This document shows positions 18,998 through 27,395 of a stretch of DNA of 64,000 bases, in pieces. This DNA comes from an uncultured Victivallales bacterium. GTDB lineage: Bacteria; Verrucomicrobiota; Lentisphaeria; Victivallales; UBA1829. Each line of letters starts with the position of its first letter. The first letter of the stretch is position 1. Where the stretch lies: the NCBI GenBank assembly GCA_934644965.1, contig CAKUDG010000010.1:22012-86011 (forward strand), in the 5' to 3' direction. A model generated the notes under the pieces. That model was given only the letters and a program-made list of their open reading frames with translations. It ran no database searches and was not told the origin of the DNA. The position numbers and the translations under genes were made by a program.

Positions 18998-20110
18998 ATG
19001 TCCGGAAAGACGTATAAGATCGCCGCTCTCCCCGGAGACGGAACCGGTCCGGAGGTGGTCGCGGAAGGAATCAAAGTACTGAATGCGGCCGCGGAAAAAT
19101 TTCACTTTGCACTTGAGTTCGACAGTTTCGACTGGGGCGGAGAACGTTATCTGAAAACAGGGAACATCCTCCCCGACGATGCCACAGACATTCTGAAACG
19201 CTATGACGCCGTCTTTCTCGGTGCGATCGGACACCCGGATGTCAAGCCCGGCATTCTGGAGAAAGGCATCCTTCTGAAGCTGAGATTTGAACTGGATCAG
19301 TACATCAATCTCCGTCCTGTGAAACTCTATCCCGGCGTGGAATGCCCGCTGGTGGGCAAGACTCCGGAAGACATTGACTATGTCGTGGTCCGCGAAAATA
19401 CGGGCGACGTCTACACAGGCATGGGCGGAGTCTCCCAGAAAGGCACCAAGGACGAAATCGCCATTCAGGAAATGGTCTACAACCGCGCCCAGGTGGACCG
19501 CTGCCTCAAATTCGCCTTTGAACTTGCCGCAAAACGTCACACGAAGGAAAATCCCTGGAAGGGGCTTTCCGCGGAAGACATTGCCGCAGGCAAGACCTCC
19601 CAGCTCACTCTCTGCGGAAAAACCAACGTTCTCACCTACGTTTTCAACCTCTGGGAACGCGCCTTCCATGAAATGGGAAAGAACTATCCGACGGTCAAGC
19701 TCAATTACTGCCATATCGACGCCACCTGCATGTGGATGGTCAAGAACCCCGAATGGTTCGACGTCATTGTGACAACCAACATGTTCGGCGACATCATCAC
19801 CGACCTTGCCGCCATGACTTCCGGCGGCATGGGCATTTCCGCCGGCGGAAATCTCAATCCTGAAGGCGTCAGCATGTTTGAGCCCATCGGCGGTTCCGCC
19901 CCGAAATATACGGGCAAAGGAGTCATCAATCCGCTTGCGGCGATCCTGGCCGGCGCAATGATGTTGCGTTATCTCGGAGAAATGGAAGCGGCGGACGCCA
20001 TTGAGAAGAGTGTCGCCTATCTGACGGAACACAAACTCAAATCGCTTTCAGCGGGGAAAATGGGTTATTCCACAAGCGAGGTCGGGGATCTCGTTGTGGA
20101 ACATCTCTGA
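18998..20110 (+). CDS. Isocitrate/isopropylmalate dehydrogenase family, probable 3-isopropylmalate dehydrogenase
   Basis: This 370-aa NAD(P)-dependent beta-decarboxylating dehydrogenase has nucleotide/substrate motifs IAALPGDGTGPEVVAEG, LRPVKLYPGVE, RENTGDVYTGMGG and the metal-binding TTNMFGDIITDLAA with GGSAPKYTGKG. The frame extends 32 codons upstream, but ATG 18998 follows AAGGAA and starts at the fold. Length matches LeuB (about 360). The RENTGDVYTG segment is intermediate between LeuB and other family members, so tartrate/malate or isocitrate specificity cannot be excluded. No other leu genes adjoin. It would act in leucine synthesis if LeuB. Confidence 0.85.
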   Translation: MSGKTYKIAALPGDGTGPEVVAEGIKVLNAAAEKFHFALEFDSFDWGGERYLKTGNILPDDATDILKRYDAVFLGAIGHPDVKPGILEKGILLKLRFELDQYINLRPVKLYPGVECPLVGKTPEDIDYVVVRENTGDVYTGMGGVSQKGTKDEIAIQEMVYNRAQVDRCLKFAFELAAKRHTKENPWKGLSAEDIAAGKTSQLTLCGKTNVLTYVFNLWERAFHEMGKNYPTVKLNYCHIDATCMWMVKNPEWFDVIVTTNMFGDIITDLAAMTSGGMGISAGGNLNPEGVSMFEPIGGSAPKYTGKGVINPLAAILAGAMMLRYLGEMEAADAIEKSVAYLTEHKLKSLSAGKMGYSTSEVGDLVVEHL

Positions 20111-20126
20111 TCCGGATCGAGTTTTT

Positions 20127-20156
20127 CCCCTCCCTTTTCTTCTGAAGAGGGAGGGG
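20127..20156 (+). terminator. Possible weak terminator hairpin after the dehydrogenase gene
   Basis: CCCCTCCCT pairs with AGGGAGGGG around a 12-base loop shortly after the stop codon, but no T tract follows, so it may be a 3' stabilising hairpin instead. Confidence 0.4.
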
Positions 20157-20412
20157 GGGACCGGACGGGAAACGCGGCTCTTCTTCAGCATGCGCGCCGG
20201 AAAAACAGCCGTTTCCGTCCATGGTTCTGCTTTTTTTCATTCATTCCGCAGTTTTCCTTTTCGGGAAATCCCGTTTCTCTTCCTCCGCGGGGCGGCAAAA
20301 AGAGAATCCCGGCTCTTCCCCGTTCCGGCGGGGCCTGAATGGTGTTTTGCAGACGGGGAAAAAAAGGAATGTTTTCACAAACTCTTCCGGCGCGGGAAAT
20401 GGTGTGTCTTTT

Positions 20413-21258
20413 ATGGAGAATGCCGGAAAACTTCAGCGCATTCTGGGACTCAGCTTCCACAATTCCTCCCTTTACAAGGAAGCGTTGACACACAGTTCCT
20501 ACGCGACGGAACGCCATCTGTCCTACTGCAATCAGAGGCTTGAACTGCTGGGGGACGCTGTCATCCAGATCATTCTCACGGACTACATTTTCCGCCGTTA
20601 TCCGGATTGTGCGGAAGGGAAACTTTCCCAGATCCGCTCCGCACTCGTCAATCAGACCTTTCTCATGCATCTGGCAAAGCAAATCTCCCTGGGGGATTTC
20701 CTCCTTCTGGGAAAAGGCGAACTGGAAAATGACGGCAGAAACCGGGACTCCACTCTCTGTGACGCATTTGAAGCGCTGATGGCGGCAATCTATCTGGATC
20801 ACGGACTGGAAACGGCCTACAGTTTTCTCCAAGAGCATCTGGAAGCCTTCTGCCCCGATCCCGCCGCCCTTCTGAACAGCAACAATCCGAAGGGGATGCT
20901 TCAGGAATACACTCAGTCTCATGCACAGGGAGTGCCTTCTTACAAAGTGGTTTCAGTGACGGGACCGGATCACCTGCCGTTCTATGAGGTACATGTCCTG
21001 ATCGGGAACCATTTCATTGCCTCCGGTTCCGCCCACAGCAGGAAGGCGGCGGAACGGAATGCGGCGGAGAAAGCCTTGAAAATTCTTTCAGGTTCCGGGC
21101 CGGCCCCATGCGCCCCTTCTCCGCAGTCTCATTTGCAGCAGGAAGAAGAACAGGGGAAAAGAACTCAGGGAGAAAAACTTTCTCCGCTGCAGCAGGGAGA
21201 AGAGAAGACGGAGGAGGAGTGCGGTGCATCCGCATATCCGAATCCGCCTGCTCAATAA
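20413..21258 (+). CDS. rnc: Ribonuclease III
   Basis: This 281-aa endonuclease cleaves double-stranded RNA and matures rRNA precursors. The RNase III signature is NQRLELLGDAVIQ (residues 40-52), with Glu44 and Asp48, then EGKLSQIRS (Glu68) and DAFEALMAAIYLD (Asp117, Glu120). A dsRNA-binding domain follows (NPKGMLQEYTQ to the KAAERNAAEKALKIL helix). The first glutamate of the usual NERLEFLGD motif is Gln41 here, while the metal-binding acids are kept. The last 50 residues are a Gln/Glu/Pro-rich tail absent from most homologues. The frame opens at 20221, but the conserved domain starts at 20413. The ribosome site is weak. Confidence 0.93.
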   Translation: MENAGKLQRILGLSFHNSSLYKEALTHSSYATERHLSYCNQRLELLGDAVIQIILTDYIFRRYPDCAEGKLSQIRSALVNQTFLMHLAKQISLGDFLLLGKGELENDGRNRDSTLCDAFEALMAAIYLDHGLETAYSFLQEHLEAFCPDPAALLNSNNPKGMLQEYTQSHAQGVPSYKVVSVTGPDHLPFYEVHVLIGNHFIASGSAHSRKAAERNAAEKALKILSGSGPAPCAPSPQSHLQQEEEQGKRTQGEKLSPLQQGEEKTEEECGASAYPNPPAQ

Positions 21259-21336
21259 AAAAACAAGGGCGTACACACCTTTTTCATTTTTACGCGGATT
21301 CCCCTCTCCGAAGGGGAAGAAAAAAGGAAGCTCATT

Positions 21337-22464
21337 ATGGACAACAGCAGAATTCATACTCTTGCCTATCCGCATCGGATACTTTTCGGTCCGGGGGCCA
21401 TGCGTGCCGGATTGAAACAACTGCCATCCGGGTTGAAAAAGATCTTGATTGTCACGGGTGCCCATGCGGCGGCGGGGGGAGAACTTCCGGCATGGATCCG
21501 GGAAGAGCTGAAGGGAAGAGAAGTCTTTTTCCGGGAAGGGGTTCATCCGGAACCGACTCCGATGGAAGTGAATGAAATCATGAACATCGGGCGTGATGCG
21601 GCGGTGGAGGCTGTGATTGCTCTGGGCGGAGGCAGTGTCATTGATGCGGCGAAAGCGGCGGCGGCGCTGATTCCGGCTGAAGGAGACTGTTCCGAATATT
21701 TTTCCGGAGAGCGTGTGATTCCGGGCAAAGGACTCTTCTTCGCAGCTTTCCCGACAACCGCCGGAACCGGTGCTGAAATGACCAGCAATTCAGTTCTCAC
21801 TGATCCTGAGACTCTGGTCAAGAAGTCACTCCGCAGTCCTTTCATGACGGCGGATCTGGCGGGGATTGATCCGGATCTGACGCTTTCCTGTCCACCGGCA
21901 CAGACCGCCGCAAGCGGCCTGGATGCTTTTGTTCAGGCGGTGGAATCCTATACCTCTCTGAATGCAACCTGTGCGACACGCCCTCTGGCGGCGGAAGCAG
22001 TAAAAAAGATTTTTATGAACATACAGGGTGCTTGCCGTCATCCGGACAACCTTGATTTCCGCCGGGAGATGGCGGAAGGGTCAATGCTTTCAGCGCTCTC
22101 GTTTTCTCAGTCCGGCCTGGGTGCGGTGCATGGTCTGGCGCATCCGCTGGGGTCACTTCTTCAAGTTCCGCACGGGGTGGCGTGTGCGATTCTGATGCCG
22201 TATATCTTCCAATGGAATCTGCCGACTTGCAGAAAGGAATATACGGAACTTGCACGTCTCTGCGGCTTTGAGAACAGACCTTTCCCGGATCTGGTCAGGG
22301 AGATGGCGGATGAGCTGGGAATTCCGCGGAACTTTTCCGGATACCACCTCCAGGAAAAACATTTTGATTTCATCATTGCCAATTGCAGGAGCAACAGTAT
22401 GAGTTTGACCCCCCGTCCAATGACGGACCGGGACGTCCGGACTTTCCTTGAATCGCTTTGTTGA
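21337..22464 (+). CDS. Iron-containing alcohol dehydrogenase family protein
   Basis: This 375-aa type III dehydrogenase has the NAD-binding GGGSVIDAAKAAA motif (near residue 90), then AFPTTAGTGAEMTSNSVLTD. The metal-site region is SGLDAFVQAVESYTS, AVHGLAHPLG and QVPHGVACAILMP. The Asp and two His ligands are visible; the His that often follows DA-x2 is Gln (Gln in DAFVQ), a variant also found in other family members. AAGGAAG precedes the ATG. It is expected to interconvert an alcohol or polyol and its aldehyde or ketone; the substrate is unknown. Repeats of the A/B family follow its stop codon. Confidence 0.9.
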   Translation: MDNSRIHTLAYPHRILFGPGAMRAGLKQLPSGLKKILIVTGAHAAAGGELPAWIREELKGREVFFREGVHPEPTPMEVNEIMNIGRDAAVEAVIALGGGSVIDAAKAAAALIPAEGDCSEYFSGERVIPGKGLFFAAFPTTAGTGAEMTSNSVLTDPETLVKKSLRSPFMTADLAGIDPDLTLSCPPAQTAASGLDAFVQAVESYTSLNATCATRPLAAEAVKKIFMNIQGACRHPDNLDFRREMAEGSMLSALSFSQSGLGAVHGLAHPLGSLLQVPHGVACAILMPYIFQWNLPTCRKEYTELARLCGFENRPFPDLVREMADELGIPRNFSGYHLQEKHFDFIIANCRSNSMSLTPRPMTDRDVRTFLESLC

Positions 22465-22520
22465 GGCCGCCTCCCCTCATGCTTTTCAGAAAAAAAATAA
22501 AATATATAAATATAAAAAAT

Positions 22521-22627
22521 ACGGCAGGCAATGCCTGCCGGGTGCAGGGAATGCAGCCCTGCCGAGGAGTATGAGGGCGAGCAGCCCTCATGTTTTAAGA
22601 AAAGAATAAAAATAAAATTAAAAAAAT
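22521..22627 (+). repeat. Dispersed repeat type A, copy A1
   Basis: Three consecutive hairpins: CGGCAGGC/GCCTGCCG, GCAGGG/CCCTGC and ATGAGGGC/GCCCTCAT with loop GAGCA, then a T- and A-rich linker. The unit is 107 bp and is followed directly by copy A2. A decayed tail of another copy (CCCTCATGCTTTTCAGAAAA, from 22475) precedes it, so the array once extended left. Confidence 0.85.
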
Positions 22628-22710
22628 ACGGCAGGCTTGCCTGCCCGGTGCAGGAGATGCAATCCTGCCGAGGAGTATGAGGGCGAGCAGCCCTCATGTT
22701 TTTTTATTTA
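22628..22710 (+). repeat. Dispersed repeat type A, copy A2
   Basis: Same three hairpins as A1. The second stem reads GCAGGA/TCCTGC instead of GCAGGG/CCCTGC, a compensated base change that keeps pairing. The first stem is GGCAGGC/GCCTGCC with a shortened loop. The third hairpin is identical to A1. It ends in a T-rich linker leading into B1. Confidence 0.85.
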
Positions 22711-22714
22711 TTTT

Positions 22715-22809
22715 ATTTCGCCTCCGGCGCCAGCGTTTCGCCGCTGGACCACGACAAGGTCACGGACCTTGACCTCGAGAAAAATGCTCGTCGCATTTTT
22801 CCGTATTAT
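22715..22809 (+). repeat. Dispersed repeat type B, copy B1
   Basis: Four hairpins in order: CGCC-TCC-GGCG; CCAGCG/CGCTGG; AAGGTC-ACG-GACCTT; and GAAAAATGC-TCGTC-GCATTTTTC. Related copies lie at 40284 and 40409. It is not coding on either strand by any evidence I can see. Confidence 0.85.
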
Positions 22810-23002
22810 GTACTCTCTCACCCCCCCTTCTCTCATTCTAACGTGCTGATTTTCTGTAAAGCGCTTCCCAAACGTCATTCATTCGCAAATCCTGGAGACA
22901 GTGCAAAATCATTTTCCGGGGTTGAATTCCAGACCTTGAGACTGTATCTTAACAGAATGAAGCAGAAATGAATCGAACTTTTCGAGAAGCGGAGCCGCCC
23001 CG

Positions 23003-23926
23003 ATGGATTTATATTATGAAATACAACTCGACAACGGTGCCAAATACAAAGCACGCGGAGACGATTCCTTGAATATCAAGGCCGGAGAATATTACGTCAT
23101 CCGCAAAGATTTCTATCTGGACTACGGCCAAGTCGTAAAATGTTACGGTCCCCTCCCCGCAAAACCGGAACCCCCGGTCGAAGACGCAAAAAAAAGCGAA
23201 TGCCCGAAAATTCAGAGAAAAGCCACCGTGGGAGACATGGGCAAAGCCAATGAAAACCTGATGCGCGCAAAATCCGTCCTGCGAACAACCCAGCAGTTCA
23301 TCGAACGCCTCAAACTTCCGATGAAACTCATCAATGCGCATTATTCCTTTGACGGGAAAATGATCACCATCCAGTTCAGCGCGGAAGGCCGTGTGGATTT
23401 CCGGGAACTCGTCAAACAGCTCTCCCAGGAATTCAACACCCGGATCGAACTGCGGCAGATCGGAGTACGGGACGAAACCGCCATCATCGGAGGCATCTCC
23501 GTCTGCGGACGCCCGCTCTGCTGCTGTCTTTTCCTGAAAGAGTTCGCCTCCATCAACGTGAAAATGGCCAAGGAACAGGATCTTTCCCTCACGCCGAGCA
23601 CCATTTCCGGCATCTGCGGTCGTCTGAAATGCTGCCTGAAATATGAACACGAAGGATATCTGGAACTCGAACGCAGCATGCCCAGACGCGGCGACTGCTG
23701 CGAATGCAAAGAAGGACGCGGGCGGATCATAGACCGCAACCTCCTCACCCAGAAAGTCGTGGTCCAGCTGGACGATTCTGCGCGGACTGTCACCTGCTCC
23801 AAAGACGAAGTCAGTGTGGTATACCCTGAAAAATACAAAATTCAACACAAACAGGGCGAAAACAGCAGAAAAAAGAAATCCGCTTTCGGAGGAGATTCCT
23901 CCTCCGAACTGCCGAATGACGATTGA
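23003..23926 (+). CDS. ricT: PSP1-domain protein, RicT/YaaT family
   Basis: This 307-aa protein's central region matches RicT of Bacillus: ELRQIGVRDETAIIGGIS, GRPLCCCLFLKEF, VKMAKEQDLSLTPSTISG and CGRLKCCLKYEHE. Cysteines at 168, 173-175, 205, 210-211 and 232-235 fit the Fe-S ligand set of the RicA-RicF-RicT (Y-) complex that promotes RNase Y-dependent mRNA processing; similar roles in other phyla are inferred. The N-terminal 60 residues and the Lys/Ser-rich C-terminus are less conserved. The ATG is chosen at the fold start; the ribosome site is weak (GGAG 13 bases upstream). RicA and RicF partners are not in the window. Confidence 0.93.
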   Translation: MDLYYEIQLDNGAKYKARGDDSLNIKAGEYYVIRKDFYLDYGQVVKCYGPLPAKPEPPVEDAKKSECPKIQRKATVGDMGKANENLMRAKSVLRTTQQFIERLKLPMKLINAHYSFDGKMITIQFSAEGRVDFRELVKQLSQEFNTRIELRQIGVRDETAIIGGISVCGRPLCCCLFLKEFASINVKMAKEQDLSLTPSTISGICGRLKCCLKYEHEGYLELERSMPRRGDCCECKEGRGRIIDRNLLTQKVVVQLDDSARTVTCSKDEVSVVYPEKYKIQHKQGENSRKKKSAFGGDSSSELPNDD

Positions 23927-24028
23927 CGCTCTTCATCCCGTTTCTTCTTTCCCGCATTCTGATTTTCCAGGCATTTTTTGACTCTTTCACGGCATTGTCT
24001 TTTCCACTCCTCGAATCAGATTCCCCCC

Positions 24029-24060
24029 GTTTTTCAGCGATTCCGTTTTTCAGCGATTCC
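24029..24060. repeat. Short tandem repeat, 16-bp unit x2
   Basis: Unit GTTTTTCAGCGATTCC occurs twice head to tail, followed by a truncated third copy, in the otherwise featureless 300 bases between ricT and the tRNA gene. Confidence 0.7.
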
Positions 24061-24185
24061 GTTTTTCCGATTCTGCACCCGTCATTCTCCTTTCTCCGCA
24101 CTCCTTTTTGTGAAGTCCCGCTCAATCCGGAACTGTTTTTTCAGCAAAGCTCCCGAATCCACCGGAATTATCTTTGCCCTGAGGC

Positions 24186-24213
24186 TTGAAAAAAAACAAT
24201 CCTGTATTATAAT
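24186..24213 (+). promoter_or_regulatory. Promoter of the tRNA-Leu gene
   Basis: TTGAAA (24186-24191), 16 bases, then a perfect TATAAT (24208-24213), placing the transcription start just before the tRNA 5' end. Confidence 0.75.
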
Positions 24214-24229
24214 ACAGAAAAGTTTTCAG

Positions 24230-24315
24230 GCCGAAGTGGCGAAATGGCAGACGCACTAGACTCAAAATCTGGCGGTGGCGACACCGTGTGGGTTCGACTC
24301 CCACCTTCGGCACCA
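24230..24315 (+). tRNA. tRNA-Leu, anticodon CAA
   Basis: The 86-base cloverleaf has acceptor stem GCCGAAG/CTTCGGC, discriminator A and encoded CCA. The anticodon stem is CTAGA/TCTGG with loop CTCAAAA, giving anticodon CAA (reads UUG). A long variable arm (class II tRNA) and T-loop GGTTCGACTCC are present. Confidence 0.97.
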
Positions 24316-24373
24316 GAACCCCGTGCTCTGCGAGTGGTTCTGTTTCTTCAACATTTTGAATGGAGGAATATTT

Positions 24374-24901
24374 ATGATGAAAATGACGCATCTCTTGAAA
24401 ACTTTCTCGTGTGCCGTGCTCGCCCTGTGGCTCGGAACCGCCTGCCACACAACGGAACCCGTGGACGAAACTTTTGCCGTGGAATCCCCGGAAACCATCA
24501 GCCAGATTCTCAACGGGGAAATCGGAGCAGACTCCGCCTTGTCCATTCCACCGAACAAAATCATTCTGAGCGGCGAATTTGCGGAAGTCTTCTTCCTCAA
24601 CAGGCCGTTGTACACGACTCTGAATGAAGAAGGGCTGGTCGTGGGTAAAGTCTTTGCAGGAATCCGCAATGATGGATTTTTCGTCTGGAGCCTGGAAGGG
24701 ATAGCGCCGTATGAACTGCGCTACAAGTTCATCTGGTTCGATGCAAACGGGAATCCGGTGAAGAAATCCTCCAGAATCATGACGCGCAGTTCCCTGCCCG
24801 GGGATTTTGTCCGCTTCAGCGAAGTTGCGCCCTCGGAAGACTGCAAACTCTTCAGTCTCTGCATCGAAGCAGGCGGGCATGGAGAGGAAAAAGCGGAATA
24901 A
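24374..24901 (+). CDS. YcfL-like (DUF1425) lipoprotein
   Basis: This 175-aa protein has a lipoprotein signal ending at LWLGTAC (Cys24) and a periplasmic domain whose second half, YELRYKFIWFDANGNPVKK to the end, resembles the YcfL/DUF1425 immunoglobulin-like fold: the DANG turn followed by alternating strands. It starts at the ATG just after GGAGG; the longer frame runs back into the tRNA and is not real. It lies 58 bases after tRNA-Leu and may share its transcript. In proteobacteria YcfL neighbours LpoB-type cell-wall proteins, but no such gene adjoins here. Function unproven. Confidence 0.8.
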   Translation: MMKMTHLLKTFSCAVLALWLGTACHTTEPVDETFAVESPETISQILNGEIGADSALSIPPNKIILSGEFAEVFFLNRPLYTTLNEEGLVVGKVFAGIRNDGFFVWSLEGIAPYELRYKFIWFDANGNPVKKSSRIMTRSSLPGDFVRFSEVAPSEDCKLFSLCIEAGGHGEEKAE

Positions 24902-25045
24902 TCCATTTCTTTGAAAGAAACGCCTTTCCCCCCCCGGAGCAGCCCCCCTGATCCGGCCGCGGCACACAACAGCTCTGCCGCACACGGCCATGCAGATCTG
25001 TTCCGGACAAAGAAAACAAGCGGAAAACAAACAGAAAAAGAAAAA

Positions 25046-25426
25046 ATGATTGCACTCGATTTCAAGAAATGCGGAGGTCTGATCCCCGCCATCGCCCAGG
25101 ACTGGAAAACCGGCGAAGTTCTCATGCTCGCCTACATCAACGAAGAATCCTGGAATGAGACACTGAAAAGCGGCAAGGCGACCTACTGGTCCCGCTCCAG
25201 AAACAAACTCTGGAAAAAAGGAGAGGAATCCGGGAACACGCAGCTTGTCAAAGAAATTCTGGTAGACTGTGATGAAGACACCGTTGTCTTCAAGGTGGAA
25301 CAGCTGGGGGGGGCAGCCTGTCATGAAGGATACCGCTCCTGTTTCTTCAGGAAACTTGAAAATGGAAAACTTCATGTCACCGGAGAAAGGGTCTTCGATC
25401 CTGCCGCGGTCTATCACCGGAAGTGA
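25046..25426 (+). CDS. hisI: Phosphoribosyl-AMP cyclohydrolase
   Basis: This 126-aa enzyme catalyses the third step of histidine synthesis, opening the adenine ring of PR-AMP. Motifs include AIAQDWKTGEVLMLAYIN, KATYWSRSRNKLWKKGEESGN, the metal-site VDCDEDTVVFKVEQ and CHEGYRSCFFRK with two Zn-ligand cysteines. The pyrophosphohydrolase (HisE) domain is absent, as in stand-alone enzymes. The start at 25046 fits family length. The last 65 bases overlap the next gene in another frame. No other his genes are present. Confidence 0.95.
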   Translation: MIALDFKKCGGLIPAIAQDWKTGEVLMLAYINEESWNETLKSGKATYWSRSRNKLWKKGEESGNTQLVKEILVDCDEDTVVFKVEQLGGAACHEGYRSCFFRKLENGKLHVTGERVFDPAAVYHRK

Positions 25427-27308
25427 ACTGGCGGAATCTCTCGCCAAGGCACTTCCCGGTCTGAAAATCCACCCTTCCGCGCGCTGGAAAGACTACAGCA
25501 GCGCAGGAGCCGGGACTGCGATTTTTTTCCTGGTGGAACTCTTTGAACGCAGCCAGCTGAAACCTCTGATCGCTTTTGCGGCCGAGTCTGCCTTGCGTCT
25601 GTATCCGCTCGGAGGCGGAACCAACATCATCGGTTCCGACAAACCGCTGGAGCATACGGTTTTTCTGAAACTGGGACGCGGAAAGGATTTCTCGGTACTC
25701 GAACTCCGGGACGATGGGAGTCTTTTCTGCGGAGCAGCGAACGGAACCCGCCAGCTTCTTGATTTTGCGCTTCGCCACGGTTTCGGCGGAGCTTCCGGAC
25801 TGTACGGAATTCCCGGAACAGTGGGGGGCGCGCTCTGCATGAACGCAGGCGCCAATGGACAGACCATCACCGATTTTCTGCTGGATCTCGAACTCTTCTC
25901 CCTGCGTGACGGAAGCGCCAGGATCTGCAAGGTTTCGGATTTGAAACCGGGGTATCGGGACTCGGGCGTGGATTCGGATCATCTGATTACCGGTGCGCGT
26001 TTCCGTCTTCAGCGGGTCGTTCCCTCCCGGGAACGGGAACTCTTCAACCAGGAACTGGAACGCCGGAAGTTTCTGCCGAAAGGCAGAAGCGCGGGATCGG
26101 TCTTCAAGAATCCGGCCCCGGGACTCTCCGCAGGACAGCTGCTCGAACGCTGCGGACTGAAAAACACTGGCAGCGGCCTCTTCCATGTCTCAGATGAACA
26201 TGCAAACTGGATCGTGAATGCCGCCCCCTCCTCCGGCTCGGCGGCGGAGGGAGAAGAGGCAAAGGAAGAGGATTTCGTGAAAACGGCCGCCGCCATGGTG
26301 AAATCCGTCAACAGACAAACCGGCATCGTTCTGAGCCCGGAAGTGAGGTTTTTAAACATGAATTCAAGTGAGATGATCCGGGATGCGGCAAAACGCCTGA
26401 ACATTCTTGTCCTCAAGGGGGGAGTCAGCAGTGAACGGGAAATTTCGCTGGAATCGGCCGCCAACGTGGCGGCAAATCTCCGGGCCGCGGGGCATGAAGT
26501 CCGGGAATACGACATCCGGGAACTGAAAATCACAGACGAAATGCGCCGGGCCGATGTGGTCTACCCCGTCCTGCACGGAGGATTCGGAGAGGACGGGCGG
26601 CTTCAGGAAATGCTCGAACAAGCCCATATCCCCTTTGTGGGCGCCTCATCGCAAGCCTGCCGGGCTGTCATGGACAAACTCATCAGCAAACAGATCATGG
26701 ACCGCGCCGGCATTCCAAACGCGCCTTACGCGGTCTTGAAATCCGCAGGAGAAAAACCGCCGGAAGGAATGGACTTTCCGCTGATTGTCAAACCGGTTTC
26801 GGAAGGATCGACTTTCGGGCTGACTCTCGTCGAATCGGAGGATCAGTGGGAGAAAGCGCTGGAACTGGCATTGAAGTACGGCGGAGAAGCGCTGGTGGAG
26901 GATTACATCTGCGGCGTGGAGGGGACCGTCGGCATTCTTCTCGGGCAGGCGCTCCCGCCCGTGGAAATCCGCTATCCGGGAAAACTGTATGACTATGACG
27001 CAAAATATACCCATGCGCTGGGAGAAACCCGCTATCTCTGTCCGCCGGAAGGAATTTCCCCCGAGGCCCAGGAGGAGGCAAAGGTTCTGGCACTGAAATT
27101 CGCCGAAGCGGTCGGAGCAACGGAGCTTCTCCGGGTCGACTTCATTGTCACGGAAAACGGATCGGGGAAAGTGTATCTTCTGGAAGGCAACAGCATGCCC
27201 GGATGCACGGCAAGCAGTCTGTTGCCGAAAGAGGCGGCGGCAGCAGGAATTTCCGGACCGGAAATGTGTTCGCGTCTTGCTTTTTCGGCCATCAAGAAAG
27301 GAGAATAA
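25362..27308 (+). CDS. MurB-Ddl fusion: UDP-MurNAc dehydrogenase / D-alanine-D-alanine ligase
   Basis: One 648-aa frame encodes two cytosolic peptidoglycan-precursor enzymes. Residues 1-332 are MurB: FAD-binding LGGGTNIIGSD and GLYGIPGTVGGALCMNAGAN, the YR motif (PGYRDSG), catalytic Ser in SAGSVFKNP and Glu in PEVRF. Residues 333-648 are an ATP-grasp Ddl: GGVSSEREISLESA, HGGFGEDGRLQEML, EGSTFGLTLVES and EGNSMPGCTASSLLPKEA. The MurB stop is replaced by a readthrough at a run of five T (26351-26355 region). With four T the frame would read PEVRF then TAA just before the Ddl ATG at 26358, which has its own GAGG. So a recent fusion, a frameshift or a sequencing error are all possible. The start overlaps hisI. 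Confidence 0.88.
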   Translation: MENFMSPEKGSSILPRSITGSELAESLAKALPGLKIHPSARWKDYSSAGAGTAIFFLVELFERSQLKPLIAFAAESALRLYPLGGGTNIIGSDKPLEHTVFLKLGRGKDFSVLELRDDGSLFCGAANGTRQLLDFALRHGFGGASGLYGIPGTVGGALCMNAGANGQTITDFLLDLELFSLRDGSARICKVSDLKPGYRDSGVDSDHLITGARFRLQRVVPSRERELFNQELERRKFLPKGRSAGSVFKNPAPGLSAGQLLERCGLKNTGSGLFHVSDEHANWIVNAAPSSGSAAEGEEAKEEDFVKTAAAMVKSVNRQTGIVLSPEVRFLNMNSSEMIRDAAKRLNILVLKGGVSSEREISLESAANVAANLRAAGHEVREYDIRELKITDEMRRADVVYPVLHGGFGEDGRLQEMLEQAHIPFVGASSQACRAVMDKLISKQIMDRAGIPNAPYAVLKSAGEKPPEGMDFPLIVKPVSEGSTFGLTLVESEDQWEKALELALKYGGEALVEDYICGVEGTVGILLGQALPPVEIRYPGKLYDYDAKYTHALGETRYLCPPEGISPEAQEEAKVLALKFAEAVGATELLRVDFIVTENGSGKVYLLEGNSMPGCTASSLLPKEAAAAGISGPEMCSRLAFSAIKKGE

Positions 27309-27395
27309 TCCGCACTCTCTTTACGCGCTTTTTTCCAGTCGGCCTTGAAACGTTTCAAAAAAATATTAAAAAAGACAATGGGAGGAGACATTCTG

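Noticed and set aside
18875..20032. 385-aa open frame on the minus strand
   Set aside because: Antisense to the dehydrogenase gene, whose motifs are clear.
22161..22697. Minus-strand frame with repeated MRAARPHTPRQ-like peptides
   Set aside because: It arises from reading the type A repeats backwards; hairpin covariation argues for structure and not coding.
22521..22809. CRISPR array
   Set aside because: Units are 107-120 bp with internal hairpins, no unique spacers and no cas genes.
24275..24373. Longer start for the YcfL-like gene
   Set aside because: It would begin inside tRNA-Leu; the ATG at 24374 follows GGAGG.
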